Source: Flavobacterium psychrophilum (GTDB lineage: Bacteria; Bacteroidota; Bacteroidia; Flavobacteriales; Flavobacteriaceae). Taken from it: a stretch of DNA of 64,000 nucleotides. The DNA is taken from NCBI GenBank assembly GCA_945890865.1, contig CAMDDB010000002.1:124001-188000 (forward strand), given 5' to 3'. Below the pieces are notes generated by a model. That model searched no databases, was not told where the DNA came from, and saw nothing but the letters and a program-made list of their open reading frames with translations. Shown in pieces: positions 1-9,032 of the stretch. A program made the translations under genes and the position numbers. Each line of letters opens with the position of its first letter. Position 1 is the stretch's first letter.

Positions 1-276
1 CATTTGATTTGAAAACACCCGAATCAAAATGGCAATGATTCCTTTGGTTAAAATGGCATCGCTATCGGCGGTAAATATAATTTTACCTTCTTGTTCCTCG
101 CCATGCACCCAAACTTTCGATTGGCACCCCTTGATAATGTTTTCGTCTACTTTATACTGCTCATCAATTAACGGAAGTGATTTTCCTAATTCTATGATGT
201 ATTCATAGCGTTGCATCCAGTCGTCAAACAGCGAAAACTCGTCTACAATTTCGTCTTGTATTTGTTTTATTGTCAT
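1..276 (-). CDS. sufE: SufE cysteine desulfuration protein (3' end cut by window edge)
   Basis: SufE takes the persulfide sulfur from the desulfurase SufS and passes it to the SufBCD scaffold in the cytoplasm. The first 92 residues are visible, from an ATG whose complement is at 274-276. They include the conserved core KGCQSKVW, whose Cys51 is the expected sulfur-accepting residue. The family is usually about 140 residues, so roughly the last third lies beyond base 1. The gene begins 13 bases after the sufS stop and is the last visible member of the suf operon. The ORF is open to the edge with no frameshift. Identification rests on the motif and the suf context. Confidence 0.93.
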   Translation of the reverse strand, partial: MTIKQIQDEIVDEFSLFDDWMQRYEYIIELGKSLPLIDEQYKVDENIIKGCQSKVWVHGEEQEGKIIFTADSDAILTKGIIAILIRVFSNQM

Positions 277-289
277 CTGAATAAATTTG

Positions 290-1504
290 TTAAGACAACA
301 TCATTTGTGCTTTTATAACCGCTTCTACAAAGATATCAATTTCTTCCTTGGTGTTGTAAAAAGCAAAACTTGCTCTTATGGTGCCCGGAATGTTGTAAAA
401 ATTCATAATAGGTTGTGCACAATGATGACCAGTTCTTACGGCTATTCCCAATTTATCTATAATAGTTCCAATATCATACGGATGAATACCTTCGAGATTA
501 AACGAAATGACCGAAGCTTTATTTTCGCTCGTTCCATAAATCGTTAACCCTTCTATTTCTTGTAATCTTTTGGTTCCGTATAGTAATAGTTCGTGTTCGT
601 ATGTTGCTATATTGTCAAAACCGATGGCATTCATGTAATCAATAGCGGTTCCTAAAACAATTCCGCCTTCGATATTTGGAGTTCCTGCTTCAAATTTATG
701 CGGTAAATCGGCATACGTAGTTTTTTCAAACGTTACTTCAGCAATCATTTCGCCTCCCCCTTGATAGGGTGGCAATTTTCGCAACCAGTCTTCTTTTCCG
801 TATAAAATTCCAACGCCTGTCGGTCCGCAAACTTTATGTCCCGAAAACACATAAAAATCACAATCCAGAGCTTGTACATCGGGACGTAAATGCGGTGTAG
901 CTTGTGCGCCATCAATTAAGACAGCGGCTCCAGCTAAATGGGCTTTTTTTATAATATATTCAATTGGATTAACCGTTCCTAACGCGTTTGAAATGTGATT
1001 AACGGCTACAATTTTTGTTTTTTCGGAAAGTAAGTTGTCGAATTCGGAAAGGATCAATTCACCTTTTTCATTCATTGGAATAACCACCAACTTTGCGCCC
1101 GTTTTTTCGCATAAAAATTGCCAAGGCACAATGTTGCTATGATGTTCTAATGCCGAAACCAATACCTCATCGTCTGTTTTTAGCAAACTTGCAAAACCAT
1201 TCGCCACCAAGTTAATTCCAAATGTGGTTCCAGAAGTAAAAATGATTTCGTAATTCTGTTTTGCATTAATGTGCTTTTGTATTGTATTTCTTGATTGTTC
1301 ATAGGCATCCGTTGCCAATTGACTCAAGGTATGAACCCCACGGTGAATGTTTGCGTTGTATTCACGGTAATACCTAGAAATAGCATCGATAACCACTTGT
1401 GGTTTTTGCGAAGTAGCCCCGTTGTCAAAATACACCAAAGGTTTCCCGTTTACCTTTTGAGATAAAATAGGAAAATCGGCTCTTACTTTTTGGATGTCTA
1501 ACAT
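290..1504 (-). CDS. sufS: Cysteine desulfurase SufS, PLP-dependent
   Basis: SufS removes sulfur from L-cysteine, giving alanine and an enzyme persulfide for Fe-S cluster assembly. The 404-residue chain matches the usual length. Visible landmarks are the ALEHHSN segment (His122), the PLP-binding lysine in SGHKVCGPTG (Lys224) and the active cysteine in RTGHHCAQP (about Cys362), a group II desulfurase arrangement. I chose the ATG at 1504, giving MLDIQKVRADFP. An upstream TTG at 1531 would overlap the sufD stop and add nine residues unlike the family start. It sits 16 bases after sufD and 13 before sufE, clearly in one operon. Confidence 0.96.
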   Translation of the reverse strand: MLDIQKVRADFPILSQKVNGKPLVYFDNGATSQKPQVVIDAISRYYREYNANIHRGVHTLSQLATDAYEQSRNTIQKHINAKQNYEIIFTSGTTFGINLVANGFASLLKTDDEVLVSALEHHSNIVPWQFLCEKTGAKLVVIPMNEKGELILSEFDNLLSEKTKIVAVNHISNALGTVNPIEYIIKKAHLAGAAVLIDGAQATPHLRPDVQALDCDFYVFSGHKVCGPTGVGILYGKEDWLRKLPPYQGGGEMIAEVTFEKTTYADLPHKFEAGTPNIEGGIVLGTAIDYMNAIGFDNIATYEHELLLYGTKRLQEIEGLTIYGTSENKASVISFNLEGIHPYDIGTIIDKLGIAVRTGHHCAQPIMNFYNIPGTIRASFAFYNTKEEIDIFVEAVIKAQMMLS

Positions 1505-1520
1505 ATTTCTAAGTATATTT

Positions 1521-2837
1521 CTATAAATCAAATCCCATATTTACGCCTAATTTATCGGCGATAATACGTGCAATTTTTGCTTTTAATTCGGGTATTTTTA
1601 TGCTATTGGTCACTTCACTAGTAAACGCATACATCAACAAAGCTTTGGCTTCTTTTTTAGGAATGCCGCGTTGTTGCATATAAAACATGGCGGTTTCGTC
1701 TAATTGTCCAATGGTACAACCATGAGAGCACTTTACATCATCGGCAAAAATTTCCAATTGAGGCTTGGCGTTGATCGTCGCTTTATCTCCAATTAATATG
1801 TTATTATTTTGTTGGAAGGCATCGGTTTTTTGCGCTTCTTTTTCTACAAATATTTTTCCGTTGAAAACACCCGTAGAACTATCATGTAATATCGTTTTAT
1901 AGTTTTGGTGGCTTTCGCAATTTGGCGAGGCATGTTGCACTAACGTATAATGATCGACATGTTGTTTGTCTCCAATAATAGTAATCCCTTTTAAGGTTGA
2001 ATCGATTCGTTCCCCTTGATGGTAGAAATTCAAGTTATTTCTGGTGATGTTTCCACCAAACGAAAACGTATGCACCGTTACCCTGCTCTCTTGCTTTTGT
2101 GCAATGTAAGTGTTGTCGATCAAATTGGCAGTTTGTACATCATTTTGTACTTTGTAATAATCTACAATAGCGCGTTTTTGAGCGAAAATTTCGGTTACAG
2201 AATTCGTTAGAACCGGATTGCTGTTCAAGCTTTGGTGACGCTCTACAATTTGCACGTGCGCATTTTCTCCCACAATGACTAAATTGCGGGGTTGCACCAT
2301 TAAAGCCGCTTCATTTCCAGTGGAAAAATAAATAATTTCGATGGGTTTTTCTACTACTTTACTTTTGGGTATATTGATGTAAGCTCCCTCTAACGAAAAT
2401 GCCGTATTTAAAGACGTTAAACTATCTTCTTTATTAGCAATTTGATTAAAATAACTATCAATTACCATTTTATATTTTGGCTTGGTCAATGCCGAAGACA
2501 TCAAACAAACGTCTATTCCATCGTGTGTTGTAGCTGATAAAAACGAACTAAAAATACCGTCGATAAACACCACTTTGTAGGTGTCGATTTCGTGTAAAAA
2601 ATATTTTTTTACATCTTTAAATTCGATAGTGTTTTCTTTCTTTGGAAACACCGAAAAATCATTTTTCAAAACCGCATTTAACGACGTGTATTTCCAAGCT
2701 TCCTCTTTTTTAGTAGGGAAGCCTTTATTTTCGAAATTTTTTATGGCGATGCTTCTCACCTCATGAAGTTCCGATTGGATATCAATCTTTTCTTCAAAAG
2801 CCATGAACGAAGCTAATAATTTATCTTTTAATTCCAT
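1521..2837 (-). CDS. sufD: SufD, Fe-S cluster assembly scaffold subunit
   Basis: SufD pairs with SufB and the ATPase SufC in the cytosolic SufBC2D scaffold that builds Fe-S clusters. The C-terminal beta-helix signature is clear: KCSHGCTIGQLDE, whose His372 corresponds to the conserved SufD histidine, followed by MQQRGIPKKEA. At 438 residues the length is normal. It starts with ATG at 2837, 62 bases downstream of sufC. That gap holds low-complexity repeated words (2838-2899) but no obvious terminator. The homologous tail in sufB ([11 protein letters not shown]) supports the SufB/SufD pairing. Confidence 0.95.
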   Translation of the reverse strand: MELKDKLLASFMAFEEKIDIQSELHEVRSIAIKNFENKGFPTKKEEAWKYTSLNAVLKNDFSVFPKKENTIEFKDVKKYFLHEIDTYKVVFIDGIFSSFLSATTHDGIDVCLMSSALTKPKYKMVIDSYFNQIANKEDSLTSLNTAFSLEGAYINIPKSKVVEKPIEIIYFSTGNEAALMVQPRNLVIVGENAHVQIVERHQSLNSNPVLTNSVTEIFAQKRAIVDYYKVQNDVQTANLIDNTYIAQKQESRVTVHTFSFGGNITRNNLNFYHQGERIDSTLKGITIIGDKQHVDHYTLVQHASPNCESHQNYKTILHDSSTGVFNGKIFVEKEAQKTDAFQQNNNILIGDKATINAKPQLEIFADDVKCSHGCTIGQLDETAMFYMQQRGIPKKEAKALLMYAFTSEVTNSIKIPELKAKIARIIADKLGVNMGFDL

Positions 2838-2899
2838 TTTTTAAAGTATCGGTTGTCCGTAATTAGTTGTCCGTATAAAAACAGAAAACAGAGAACAGT

Positions 2900-3649
2900 T
2901 TAAACCAACTCGTTTTTAATCCAATCGTATCCTTTTTCTTCCAACTCTAAAGCTAAATCGGCTCCACCGGTTTTTACGATTTTTCCGTCCATTAACACGT
3001 GAACGAAATCGGGAACAATATAGTCTAACAAACGTTGGTAGTGTGTAATCACCAACACGGCATTGTTTTCGTTTTTCAATTTGTTTACTCCGTTGGCTAC
3101 GATTCGTAAAGCATCAATATCTAAACCAGAATCGGTTTCGTCCAAAATAGCAATTTTTGGCTCTAACATGGCCATTTGGAAGATTTCGTTGCGTTTCTTT
3201 TCTCCGCCTGAAAAACCTTCGTTTAACGATCGTGATAAGAATTTTCGGTCCATTTCTAATAGTTCCGATTTTTCACGAATCAATTTCAACATTTCATTCG
3301 CAGGCATTTCCTCTTGCTTGTTGGCCTTGCGCTTTTCATTAATAGCCGTTTTGATAAAATTTGTTACCGAAACCCCGGGAATTTCTACTGGATATTGAAA
3401 AGATAAAAACACCCCTTTGTGTGCTCTTTCTTCGGGAGCCAAATCTGAAATTTCCTCTCCATTTAAGTAGATTTCTCCTTGAGAAACTTCATAGTTTTCG
3501 TTACCCGCAATGATAGAAGATAACGTCGATTTTCCAGAACCGTTGGGTCCCATAATCGCATGTACTTCCCCCGCTTTGATTTCAAGATTGATCCCTTTTA
3601 ATATGTCTTTGTCTTCAATAGACGCGTGTAAATTTTTTATTTGTAACAT
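2900..3649 (-). CDS. sufC: SufC, Fe-S assembly ATPase (ABC type)
   Basis: SufC is the soluble ABC-type ATPase that drives conformational change in the SufBC2D scaffold. In the 249 residues the Walker A motif GPNGSGKST spans 34-42, the SufC-type signature [10 protein letters not shown] spans 146-155, and Walker [12 protein letters not shown] starts near 167. No membrane segments are present, as expected. The gene follows sufB after 36 bases and precedes sufD. The altered signature (EKKRNE rather than QQQR) separates SufC from transport ATPases. Confidence 0.97.
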   Translation of the reverse strand: MLQIKNLHASIEDKDILKGINLEIKAGEVHAIMGPNGSGKSTLSSIIAGNENYEVSQGEIYLNGEEISDLAPEERAHKGVFLSFQYPVEIPGVSVTNFIKTAINEKRKANKQEEMPANEMLKLIREKSELLEMDRKFLSRSLNEGFSGGEKKRNEIFQMAMLEPKIAILDETDSGLDIDALRIVANGVNKLKNENNAVLVITHYQRLLDYIVPDFVHVLMDGKIVKTGGADLALELEEKGYDWIKNELV

Positions 3650-3685
3650 TTTGCAAATGTGTTATTTATTCTAATTTTTAATTTA

Positions 3686-5134
3686 TTATCCTACTGAACC
3701 CTCTAACGAAATTTCCAATAATTTTTGAGCTTCTACTGCAAATTCCATCGGTAATTTATTCAATACTTCTTTGCTGAAACCGTTTACGATTAACGCAATA
3801 GCTTTTTCAGTTGGAATGCCGCGTTGGTTGCAATAGAATACTTGATCTTCTCCAATTTTTGACGTCGTCGCTTCGTGTTCAATTTTTGCCGAAGCATTTT
3901 TACTTTCAATATACGGAAAGGTGTGAGCGCCACAATTATTTCCCATTAATAACGAATCACATTGAGAGAAATTTCGAGCGTTTTCTGCTCTTGCTCCTAT
4001 TTGTACTAATCCTCTATAACTGTTTTGTGATTTCCCCGCTGAAATTCCTTTGGAAATAATCGTCGATTTGGTGTTTTTGCCCAAGTGAATCATTTTCGTT
4101 CCCGTGTCGGCTTGTTGATGATTGTTGGTAACCGCAATGGAATAAAATTCGCCAATGGAGTTATCGCCTTTCAATACACAAGATGGATATTTCCAGGTTA
4201 CCGCCGAACCTGTTTCTACTTGGGTCCAGGATATTTTAGCGCCTTTCTCGCACAGTCCTCTTTTCGTAACAAAATTATAAACGCCTCCTTTTCCTTCCTT
4301 ATTTCCAGGATACCAGTTTTGTACGGTTGAATATTTGATTTCGGCATCGTCCATTGCAATTAATTCAACCACGGCGGCATGCAATTGGTTTTCATCTCGA
4401 CTTGGGGCTGTACATCCTTCCAAATAGGAAACATAACTACCTTCATCGGCAATCAATAAGGTGCGTTCAAACTGGCCTGTTCCTCCTTGATTGATTCGAA
4501 AATAGGTGGATAACTCCATGGGGCAACGCACTCCTTTAGGAATGTAACAGAAACTTCCGTCGGAAAAAACCGCCGAATTTAAAGCCGCATAAAAATTATC
4601 TTTCTGCGGAACAATGGTGCCTAAATATTTTCGAACTAATTCGGGATGTTCTTTAATGGCCTCCGAAATCGAACAAAAAATAATGCCTTTTTCGTTTAAT
4701 GTTTTCTTGAACGTTGTGGCAACAGAAACAGAATCTACAACGATATCAATCGCGACATTGTTCATTTTCTTTTGCTCGTCTACTGAAATTCCCAACTTTT
4801 TGTACATCGCCAAAAGTTCGGGATCCACATCTTCTAACTTTTTATTCGGATCGGCTTTTTTAGGTGCCGAATAATAGGAAATTGCTTGAAAATTGGGTTT
4901 TTCATAATGCACATTGGCCCATTCGGGTTCTTCCATTTCTTGCCAAGCGCGAAAAGCTTCCAATCGCCATTCGGTCATCCATTCGGGTTCTTCTTTTTTA
5001 TTTGAAATGGCCCGAACGATGTCTTCGTTTAATCCTATTGGAAACGTTTCCGAATCCAATTCGGTGTAGAATCCATATTCGTATTCTTTATTTTCTAATT
5101 CGACTTTTAAGTCGTCTTCTGTGTATTTACTCAT
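3686..5134 (-). CDS. sufB: SufB, Fe-S cluster assembly scaffold core
   Basis: SufB is the main scaffold of the SufBC2D complex, receiving sulfur from SufE and holding the nascent cluster. The 482-residue protein has the family core with a conserved cysteine in [13 protein letters not shown] (Cys401), the nearby [14 protein letters not shown] block with acidic and histidine ligand candidates (about 418-420), and the tail [11 protein letters not shown]. Length and motifs are normal. It starts at an ATG nine bases after the sufA stop, so transcription probably continues from the sufA promoter. Confidence 0.97.
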   Translation of the reverse strand: MSKYTEDDLKVELENKEYEYGFYTELDSETFPIGLNEDIVRAISNKKEEPEWMTEWRLEAFRAWQEMEEPEWANVHYEKPNFQAISYYSAPKKADPNKKLEDVDPELLAMYKKLGISVDEQKKMNNVAIDIVVDSVSVATTFKKTLNEKGIIFCSISEAIKEHPELVRKYLGTIVPQKDNFYAALNSAVFSDGSFCYIPKGVRCPMELSTYFRINQGGTGQFERTLLIADEGSYVSYLEGCTAPSRDENQLHAAVVELIAMDDAEIKYSTVQNWYPGNKEGKGGVYNFVTKRGLCEKGAKISWTQVETGSAVTWKYPSCVLKGDNSIGEFYSIAVTNNHQQADTGTKMIHLGKNTKSTIISKGISAGKSQNSYRGLVQIGARAENARNFSQCDSLLMGNNCGAHTFPYIESKNASAKIEHEATTSKIGEDQVFYCNQRGIPTEKAIALIVNGFSKEVLNKLPMEFAVEAQKLLEISLEGSVG

Positions 5135-5143
5135 TTTTTTAAT

Positions 5144-5473
5144 TTATAACGAGAAACTCTCCCCGCATCCACATGTTCTTTGTGCATTAGGATTATTAAA
5201 AACAAATCCTTTTCCGTTTAACCCTCCTGAAAATTCTAAAACCGTACCGGCCAAATAAAGAAAACTCTTTTTTTCAACGGCTATTTTTACATGGTTATCT
5301 TCAAAAACTTTATCAGACTCCGTTAACTCTTTGTCAAACTTCAACTCATAAGACAACCCCGAGCAACCGCCACTTTTAACGCCTACTCTAACATAATCTT
5401 TGGCCGCATCAAAACCGTCTTCTTGCATCATGGCAATGATTTTTTTACTTGCTGTGTCAGAAACTTTAATCAT
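5144..5473 (-). CDS. sufA: A-type Fe-S carrier (SufA/IscA/ErpA family)
   Basis: A-type carriers move assembled clusters from the scaffold to apo-proteins. The 109-residue protein contains the three invariant cysteines: Cys37 in SGGCSGLSY and the C-terminal CGCG pair (Cys101 and Cys103) followed by ESFSL. It is the first gene of the suf operon, nine bases before sufB, and about 120 bases downstream of a well-formed promoter. Assignment as SufA rather than IscA or ErpA rests on position only, since sequence alone does not separate them well. No IscR- or SufR-type regulator is encoded in the window. Confidence 0.93.
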   Translation of the reverse strand: MIKVSDTASKKIIAMMQEDGFDAAKDYVRVGVKSGGCSGLSYELKFDKELTESDKVFEDNHVKIAVEKKSFLYLAGTVLEFSGGLNGKGFVFNNPNAQRTCGCGESFSL

Positions 5474-5595
5474 AACCTCGTTTGTATTTGTTATTATAAA
5501 TGTGTTATGTCATTCGCTTAGAAAAAATCGTTTTTAAAAAAACTTTTTTCTGTTGCTCTTTTCATAGCTTATTTTGATTTTGTCTAAATTAACGA

Positions 5596-5625
5596 CAAAG
5601 ATAATCCATAAATTACTTTTTACAA
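5596..5625 (-). promoter_or_regulatory. suf operon promoter (Bacteroidota -33/-7 type)
   Basis: Read on the minus strand there is TTG, 19 bases, then TATCTTTG, a match to the Bacteroidota sigma-A consensus TTG-N17-23-TAnnTTTG. The -7 element is the complement of 5596-5603 and the TTG the complement of 5623-5625. It is correctly oriented for sufA, whose ATG lies about 120 bases downstream, leaving room for an untranslated leader. It is one of the few promoters here with both elements at consensus spacing. Confidence 0.7.
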
Positions 5626-5707
5626 GATTTGCTAACATTTTTATAACTTATGTTAACATAGTCTTTGATTATGGTATTTTTTGTAATTTGGCTCCAAATA
5701 ACAAACC

Positions 5708-6565
5708 ATGAAATTGCATCCTATAGAGGCGGGAAATTTTAAATTAGATGGTGGTGCCATGTTTGGAGTGGTGCCTAAAACCATTTGGAATAAAACCAAT
5801 CCCGCCGATGAAAACAACCTCATTGACATAGCGGCTCGATGCCTATTAATTGAGGACCAAAACCGCTTAATTTTGATTGATACCGGAATGGGTAACAAGC
5901 AGTCGGATAAATTTTTTAGTTATTATTCCCTCTGGGGAGACCATTCGTTAGACAAATCACTTACTAATGCAGGCTTTCATCGCGATGACGTGACCGATGT
6001 TTTTATGACCCATTTGCATTTTGACCATTGTGGCGGAAGCGTCAATTGGAACACAGGCAAAACGGGTTATGACGTCGCGTTCAAAAACGCAAACTATTGG
6101 ACCAATGACAACCATTGGGAGTGGGCTACAAAGCCAAATTCCAGAGAAAAAGCTTCTTTTTTACATGAAAACATAATTCCCATGCAAGAAAGCGGTCAAT
6201 TGCAATTTATAAAAAGGCCTGATGGCGATTTTATACCAGAATCTGAATTGGGTTTTGGCGTTTTTTTTGCCGACGGGCACACCGAAAAACAAATGATACC
6301 CCATATTCAATACAAAGGCAAAACAATAGTTTTTTGTGGCGATTTATTAGCAACTGCCGGTCACATTCCGATTCCTTATGTTATGGGTTATGACACAAGA
6401 CCATTGTTAACTATGGATGAGAAAACAAAGTTTATGAATGCTGCCGCTGATCATAATTATTATTTATTTTTAGAACATGATGCGCACCATCAAATCATTA
6501 CCGTTGAAAGAACCGAAAAAGGAGTTCGACTGAAAGAAGTATTCCGATGTGATGATCTATTTTAA
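5708..6565 (+). CDS. MBL-fold metallo-hydrolase
   Basis: This 285-residue cytoplasmic protein has the metallo-beta-lactamase fold signature THLHFDHCGG (His102, His104, Asp106, His107). Further metal-ligand candidates are His191 (ADGHTEKQ), Asp212 (FCGDLLATAG) and His257/His260 (LEHDAHH). The conserved IDTGMGN strand near 57-63 precedes them. The overall pattern resembles the lactonase-like branch of the superfamily (AHL lactonase and YtnP-like), but the substrate cannot be read from sequence. It stands alone between the suf promoter and a peptidase gene. Fold and hydrolase activity are well supported; the specific reaction is unknown. Confidence 0.85.
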   Translation: MKLHPIEAGNFKLDGGAMFGVVPKTIWNKTNPADENNLIDIAARCLLIEDQNRLILIDTGMGNKQSDKFFSYYSLWGDHSLDKSLTNAGFHRDDVTDVFMTHLHFDHCGGSVNWNTGKTGYDVAFKNANYWTNDNHWEWATKPNSREKASFLHENIIPMQESGQLQFIKRPDGDFIPESELGFGVFFADGHTEKQMIPHIQYKGKTIVFCGDLLATAGHIPIPYVMGYDTRPLLTMDEKTKFMNAAADHNYYLFLEHDAHHQIITVERTEKGVRLKEVFRCDDLF

Positions 6566-6666
6566 TTTAATAACGCTTTGCTTTTAACAAAAAACTATCC
6601 CGATCTATTAACCCTTAGTAAGCTATAAGGTATCAAACCCTTGTAAAAATTCTTTTTTAATTAAAC

Positions 6667-8538
6667 ATGAAAAAAATTCTTTTTTTAAGTTGTTTCCCCC
6701 TCTTTTTATGGGCGCAAAACAATCCAAATCCAGGGTATTGGCAACAACACGTTGACTATAAAATGGAGGTGAAAATGGAGGTGAAAAAATTCCAATACTC
6801 CGGAAAACAAGAAATCGTATACACCAACAATTCGATGGACACGTTGCACAAAGTGTATTATCATTTGTTTAATAATGCGTTTCAACCAGGAAGTGAAATG
6901 GATGCGCGGCTTCAAACCATTCTAGATCCCGACAAACGAATGGTAAGAACCTTTAAAAAAGAAGGAAAAGAGCAAAAAGAAAGTAGAATAAGCACCTTAA
7001 AACCAACTGAAATTGGCTATATAAATATTGCTGATTTTAAACAAGATGGCGTAGCAGCAAAAACCAAAGTAGTCGGAACCATTTTAGAAGTAACGTTAGT
7101 AAACCCGATTTTACCCAAACAAAAAACAACCTTTTCATTAGATTTTGAAGGCCAGGTGCCGCTGCAAATTCGTCGTTCTGGTAGAGTGTCTGAAGAAGGC
7201 GTGGCCCTTTCCATGACACAATGGTATCCTAAATTATGTGAATATGATTTTGAAGGCTGGCATGCCAATCCCTACATTGCAAGGGAATTTCATGGCGTTT
7301 GGGGAAATTTTGATGTAAAAATCACGATTGACAAAGAATACACCATTGGAGGAACGGGTTATTTGCAAAACCCTAACGAAATAGGACACGGCTATCAAGA
7401 AACAGGCGTTACTGTAACCTATCCAAAGAAAACCAAAACACTCACTTGGCATTTTTATGCGCCCAACGTGCATGATTTTGCTTGGGGTGCCGATAATGAA
7501 TTTTTACACGATGTGTTAATAGGACCGAATAATGTTGCCTTACATTTTTTGTATAAAAACAAAAAAGAAAATATAGAAAATTGGAAAAAAATGCAGCCCA
7601 AAACTGCCGAATTATTAACGTACTTTAACGAAAATGTAGGCCTTTACCCCTACAAACAATATTCGGTAATTCAAGGAGGCGATGGAGGAATGGAATATGG
7701 CATGTGTACACTGATCACTGGAAATCGTTCCTTTGGAAGTTTAGTTGGCGTTACGGCTCACGAAATGGCTCATTCTTGGTTCCAATTTGTTTTAGCGACT
7801 AACGAAACCAAACACGAATGGATGGATGAAGGGTTTACTTCCTACATTTCAAACTTAGCAATGAACAAGGTTTTGCCTCCCAAAAAACCTGAAATTCCTT
7901 ATGAAGATGCTTATAATAATTACATTTATTTGGCAAAATTAGGAAAAGAGCAACCGCTTTCTACTCACGCTGATCGTTATGACTTGAATATGGCCTATGG
8001 AATTTCGGCCTACAGCAAAGGAGAAGTGTTTTTGGTACAATTGGGATATATTATTGGCGAAGAAAACCTCAACAAAACGATCAAAAGATACTACAACGAG
8101 TATAAATTTACCCACCCAACGCCTAACGATATTAAGCATGTGGCGGAAAAAGTTTCTGGGGCAAATTTAGACTGGTATTTGTTAGAATGGACACTAACCA
8201 CAAATACCATTGATTATGCAATTAAAGCGGTAAATGAAGCACAAAACAGCACCCAAATAACCATAGAGCGCAAAGGCAGAATGCCTATGCCATTAGATAT
8301 TATTGTAGAATATTCCGACGGAACTAAAGAATTTTTCTATATTCCTAACACGTTACTTCGTTGGGAAAAACCTAATCCGTACCCCGAAATACATGGAACT
8401 AGCTTAAAAGGATGGGATTGGGCCTACCCCACTTACTCTTTTGATATCCCAAAAACAAGCATCAAATCCATTACTATTGATCCCGAAAATAAAATGGCCG
8501 ATATCAACAAAGAAGATAATTTTTTTGTAAAAAAATAA
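6667..8538 (+). CDS. M1-family zinc aminopeptidase, secreted
   Basis: The protein is 623 residues with a short signal peptide (about 1-16, ending LFLWAQ), so it is probably exported. The gluzincin signature is complete: HEMAH at 365-369 with the third zinc ligand Glu388 in WMDEGFTSY, preceded by a GGMEYG aminopeptidase motif (340-345). Such enzymes trim N-terminal residues from peptides. The N-terminal beta domain (about 30-270) is normal for M1. The gene is isolated, follows a 101-base spacer and is closed by a strong hairpin terminator. Confidence 0.93.
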   Translation: MKKILFLSCFPLFLWAQNNPNPGYWQQHVDYKMEVKMEVKKFQYSGKQEIVYTNNSMDTLHKVYYHLFNNAFQPGSEMDARLQTILDPDKRMVRTFKKEGKEQKESRISTLKPTEIGYINIADFKQDGVAAKTKVVGTILEVTLVNPILPKQKTTFSLDFEGQVPLQIRRSGRVSEEGVALSMTQWYPKLCEYDFEGWHANPYIAREFHGVWGNFDVKITIDKEYTIGGTGYLQNPNEIGHGYQETGVTVTYPKKTKTLTWHFYAPNVHDFAWGADNEFLHDVLIGPNNVALHFLYKNKKENIENWKKMQPKTAELLTYFNENVGLYPYKQYSVIQGGDGGMEYGMCTLITGNRSFGSLVGVTAHEMAHSWFQFVLATNETKHEWMDEGFTSYISNLAMNKVLPPKKPEIPYEDAYNNYIYLAKLGKEQPLSTHADRYDLNMAYGISAYSKGEVFLVQLGYIIGEENLNKTIKRYYNEYKFTHPTPNDIKHVAEKVSGANLDWYLLEWTLTTNTIDYAIKAVNEAQNSTQITIERKGRMPMPLDIIVEYSDGTKEFFYIPNTLLRWEKPNPYPEIHGTSLKGWDWAYPTYSFDIPKTSIKSITIDPENKMADINKEDNFFVKK

Positions 8539-8546
8539 TCCCTTAG

Positions 8547-8575
8547 AAGCCGACAAACACACGTCGGCTTTTTTT
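8547..8575 (+). terminator. Rho-independent terminator after the M1 peptidase gene
   Basis: An 8-bp perfect stem (AAGCCGAC with GTCGGCTT) around an 8-base loop is followed by a run of T. It begins nine bases after the M1 peptidase stop codon. The rnpA start lies only 13 bases beyond the T run, so terminator and next promoter are packed together. Confidence 0.85.
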
Positions 8576-8576
8576 A

Positions 8577-8584
8577 TACCTTTG
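8577..8584 (+). promoter_or_regulatory. -7 promoter element before rnpA
   Basis: TACCTTTG fits TAnnTTTG and ends four bases before the rnpA ATG, so transcription from it would give an almost leaderless message. No TTG is found 17-23 bases upstream, where the terminator stem sits instead. The call therefore rests on the -7 element alone. Confidence 0.4.
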
Positions 8585-8588
8585 CATC

Positions 8589-8960
8589 ATGTCATTCACG
8601 TATCCCAAAACAGAAAAATTAAAAAGCAAAACAGCTATTGATTTGCTTTTTTCTGAAGGCAATTCGGTTTCGAAATTTCCCTTGCGCTTGGTCTATGTTG
8701 AAAACAAAGAAGCAAATGCGCCGCTTTTAAAAATAGGCGTTTCGGTTTCCAAAAAATATTTCAAAAAAGCCGTAGATCGCAATTATTTCAAACGCGTTTT
8801 GCGCGAAACCTATCGATTAAATAAGCATCTATTGCTTGATGCTTTGGAAAAACCCTATGCCATAATGTTTTTCTATCAAACAAAAGAGCATCTTACGTTT
8901 CAAGAAATTGAAGAAAAAACCATCCAACTTTTTCAAAAATTCAACGAAATAGCAAAGTAA
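8589..8960 (+). CDS. rnpA: Ribonuclease P protein component
   Basis: RnpA binds the catalytic RNase P RNA and helps it remove 5' leaders from tRNA precursors. The 123-residue basic protein has the family layout: LKIGVSVSKK strand followed by the RNR-like helix VDRNYFKRVLRETYR (about residues 60-75). rpmH and dnaA are not neighbours here, unlike the classical arrangement in other phyla; instead an S41 peptidase gene follows. The start codon is the ATG just after a -7 element. Confidence 0.93.
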   Translation: MSFTYPKTEKLKSKTAIDLLFSEGNSVSKFPLRLVYVENKEANAPLLKIGVSVSKKYFKKAVDRNYFKRVLRETYRLNKHLLLDALEKPYAIMFFYQTKEHLTFQEIEEKTIQLFQKFNEIAK

Positions 8961-9032
8961 GTTGGGTTTTAAGTATGGGTTTTGCTCAATATTAGTTACT
9001 TTCGTATACTGTATTAATCAATTGTATTGTTC

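Noticed and set aside
1504-1531. Longer sufS start at a TTG overlapping sufD
   Set aside because: The ATG at 1504 gives the conserved N-terminus and avoids overlapping the upstream stop.
9027-9032. TTG start two codons upstream of the S41 peptidase ATG
   Set aside because: The ATG begins a typical basic signal-anchor sequence, and the TTG adds only two residues with no support.
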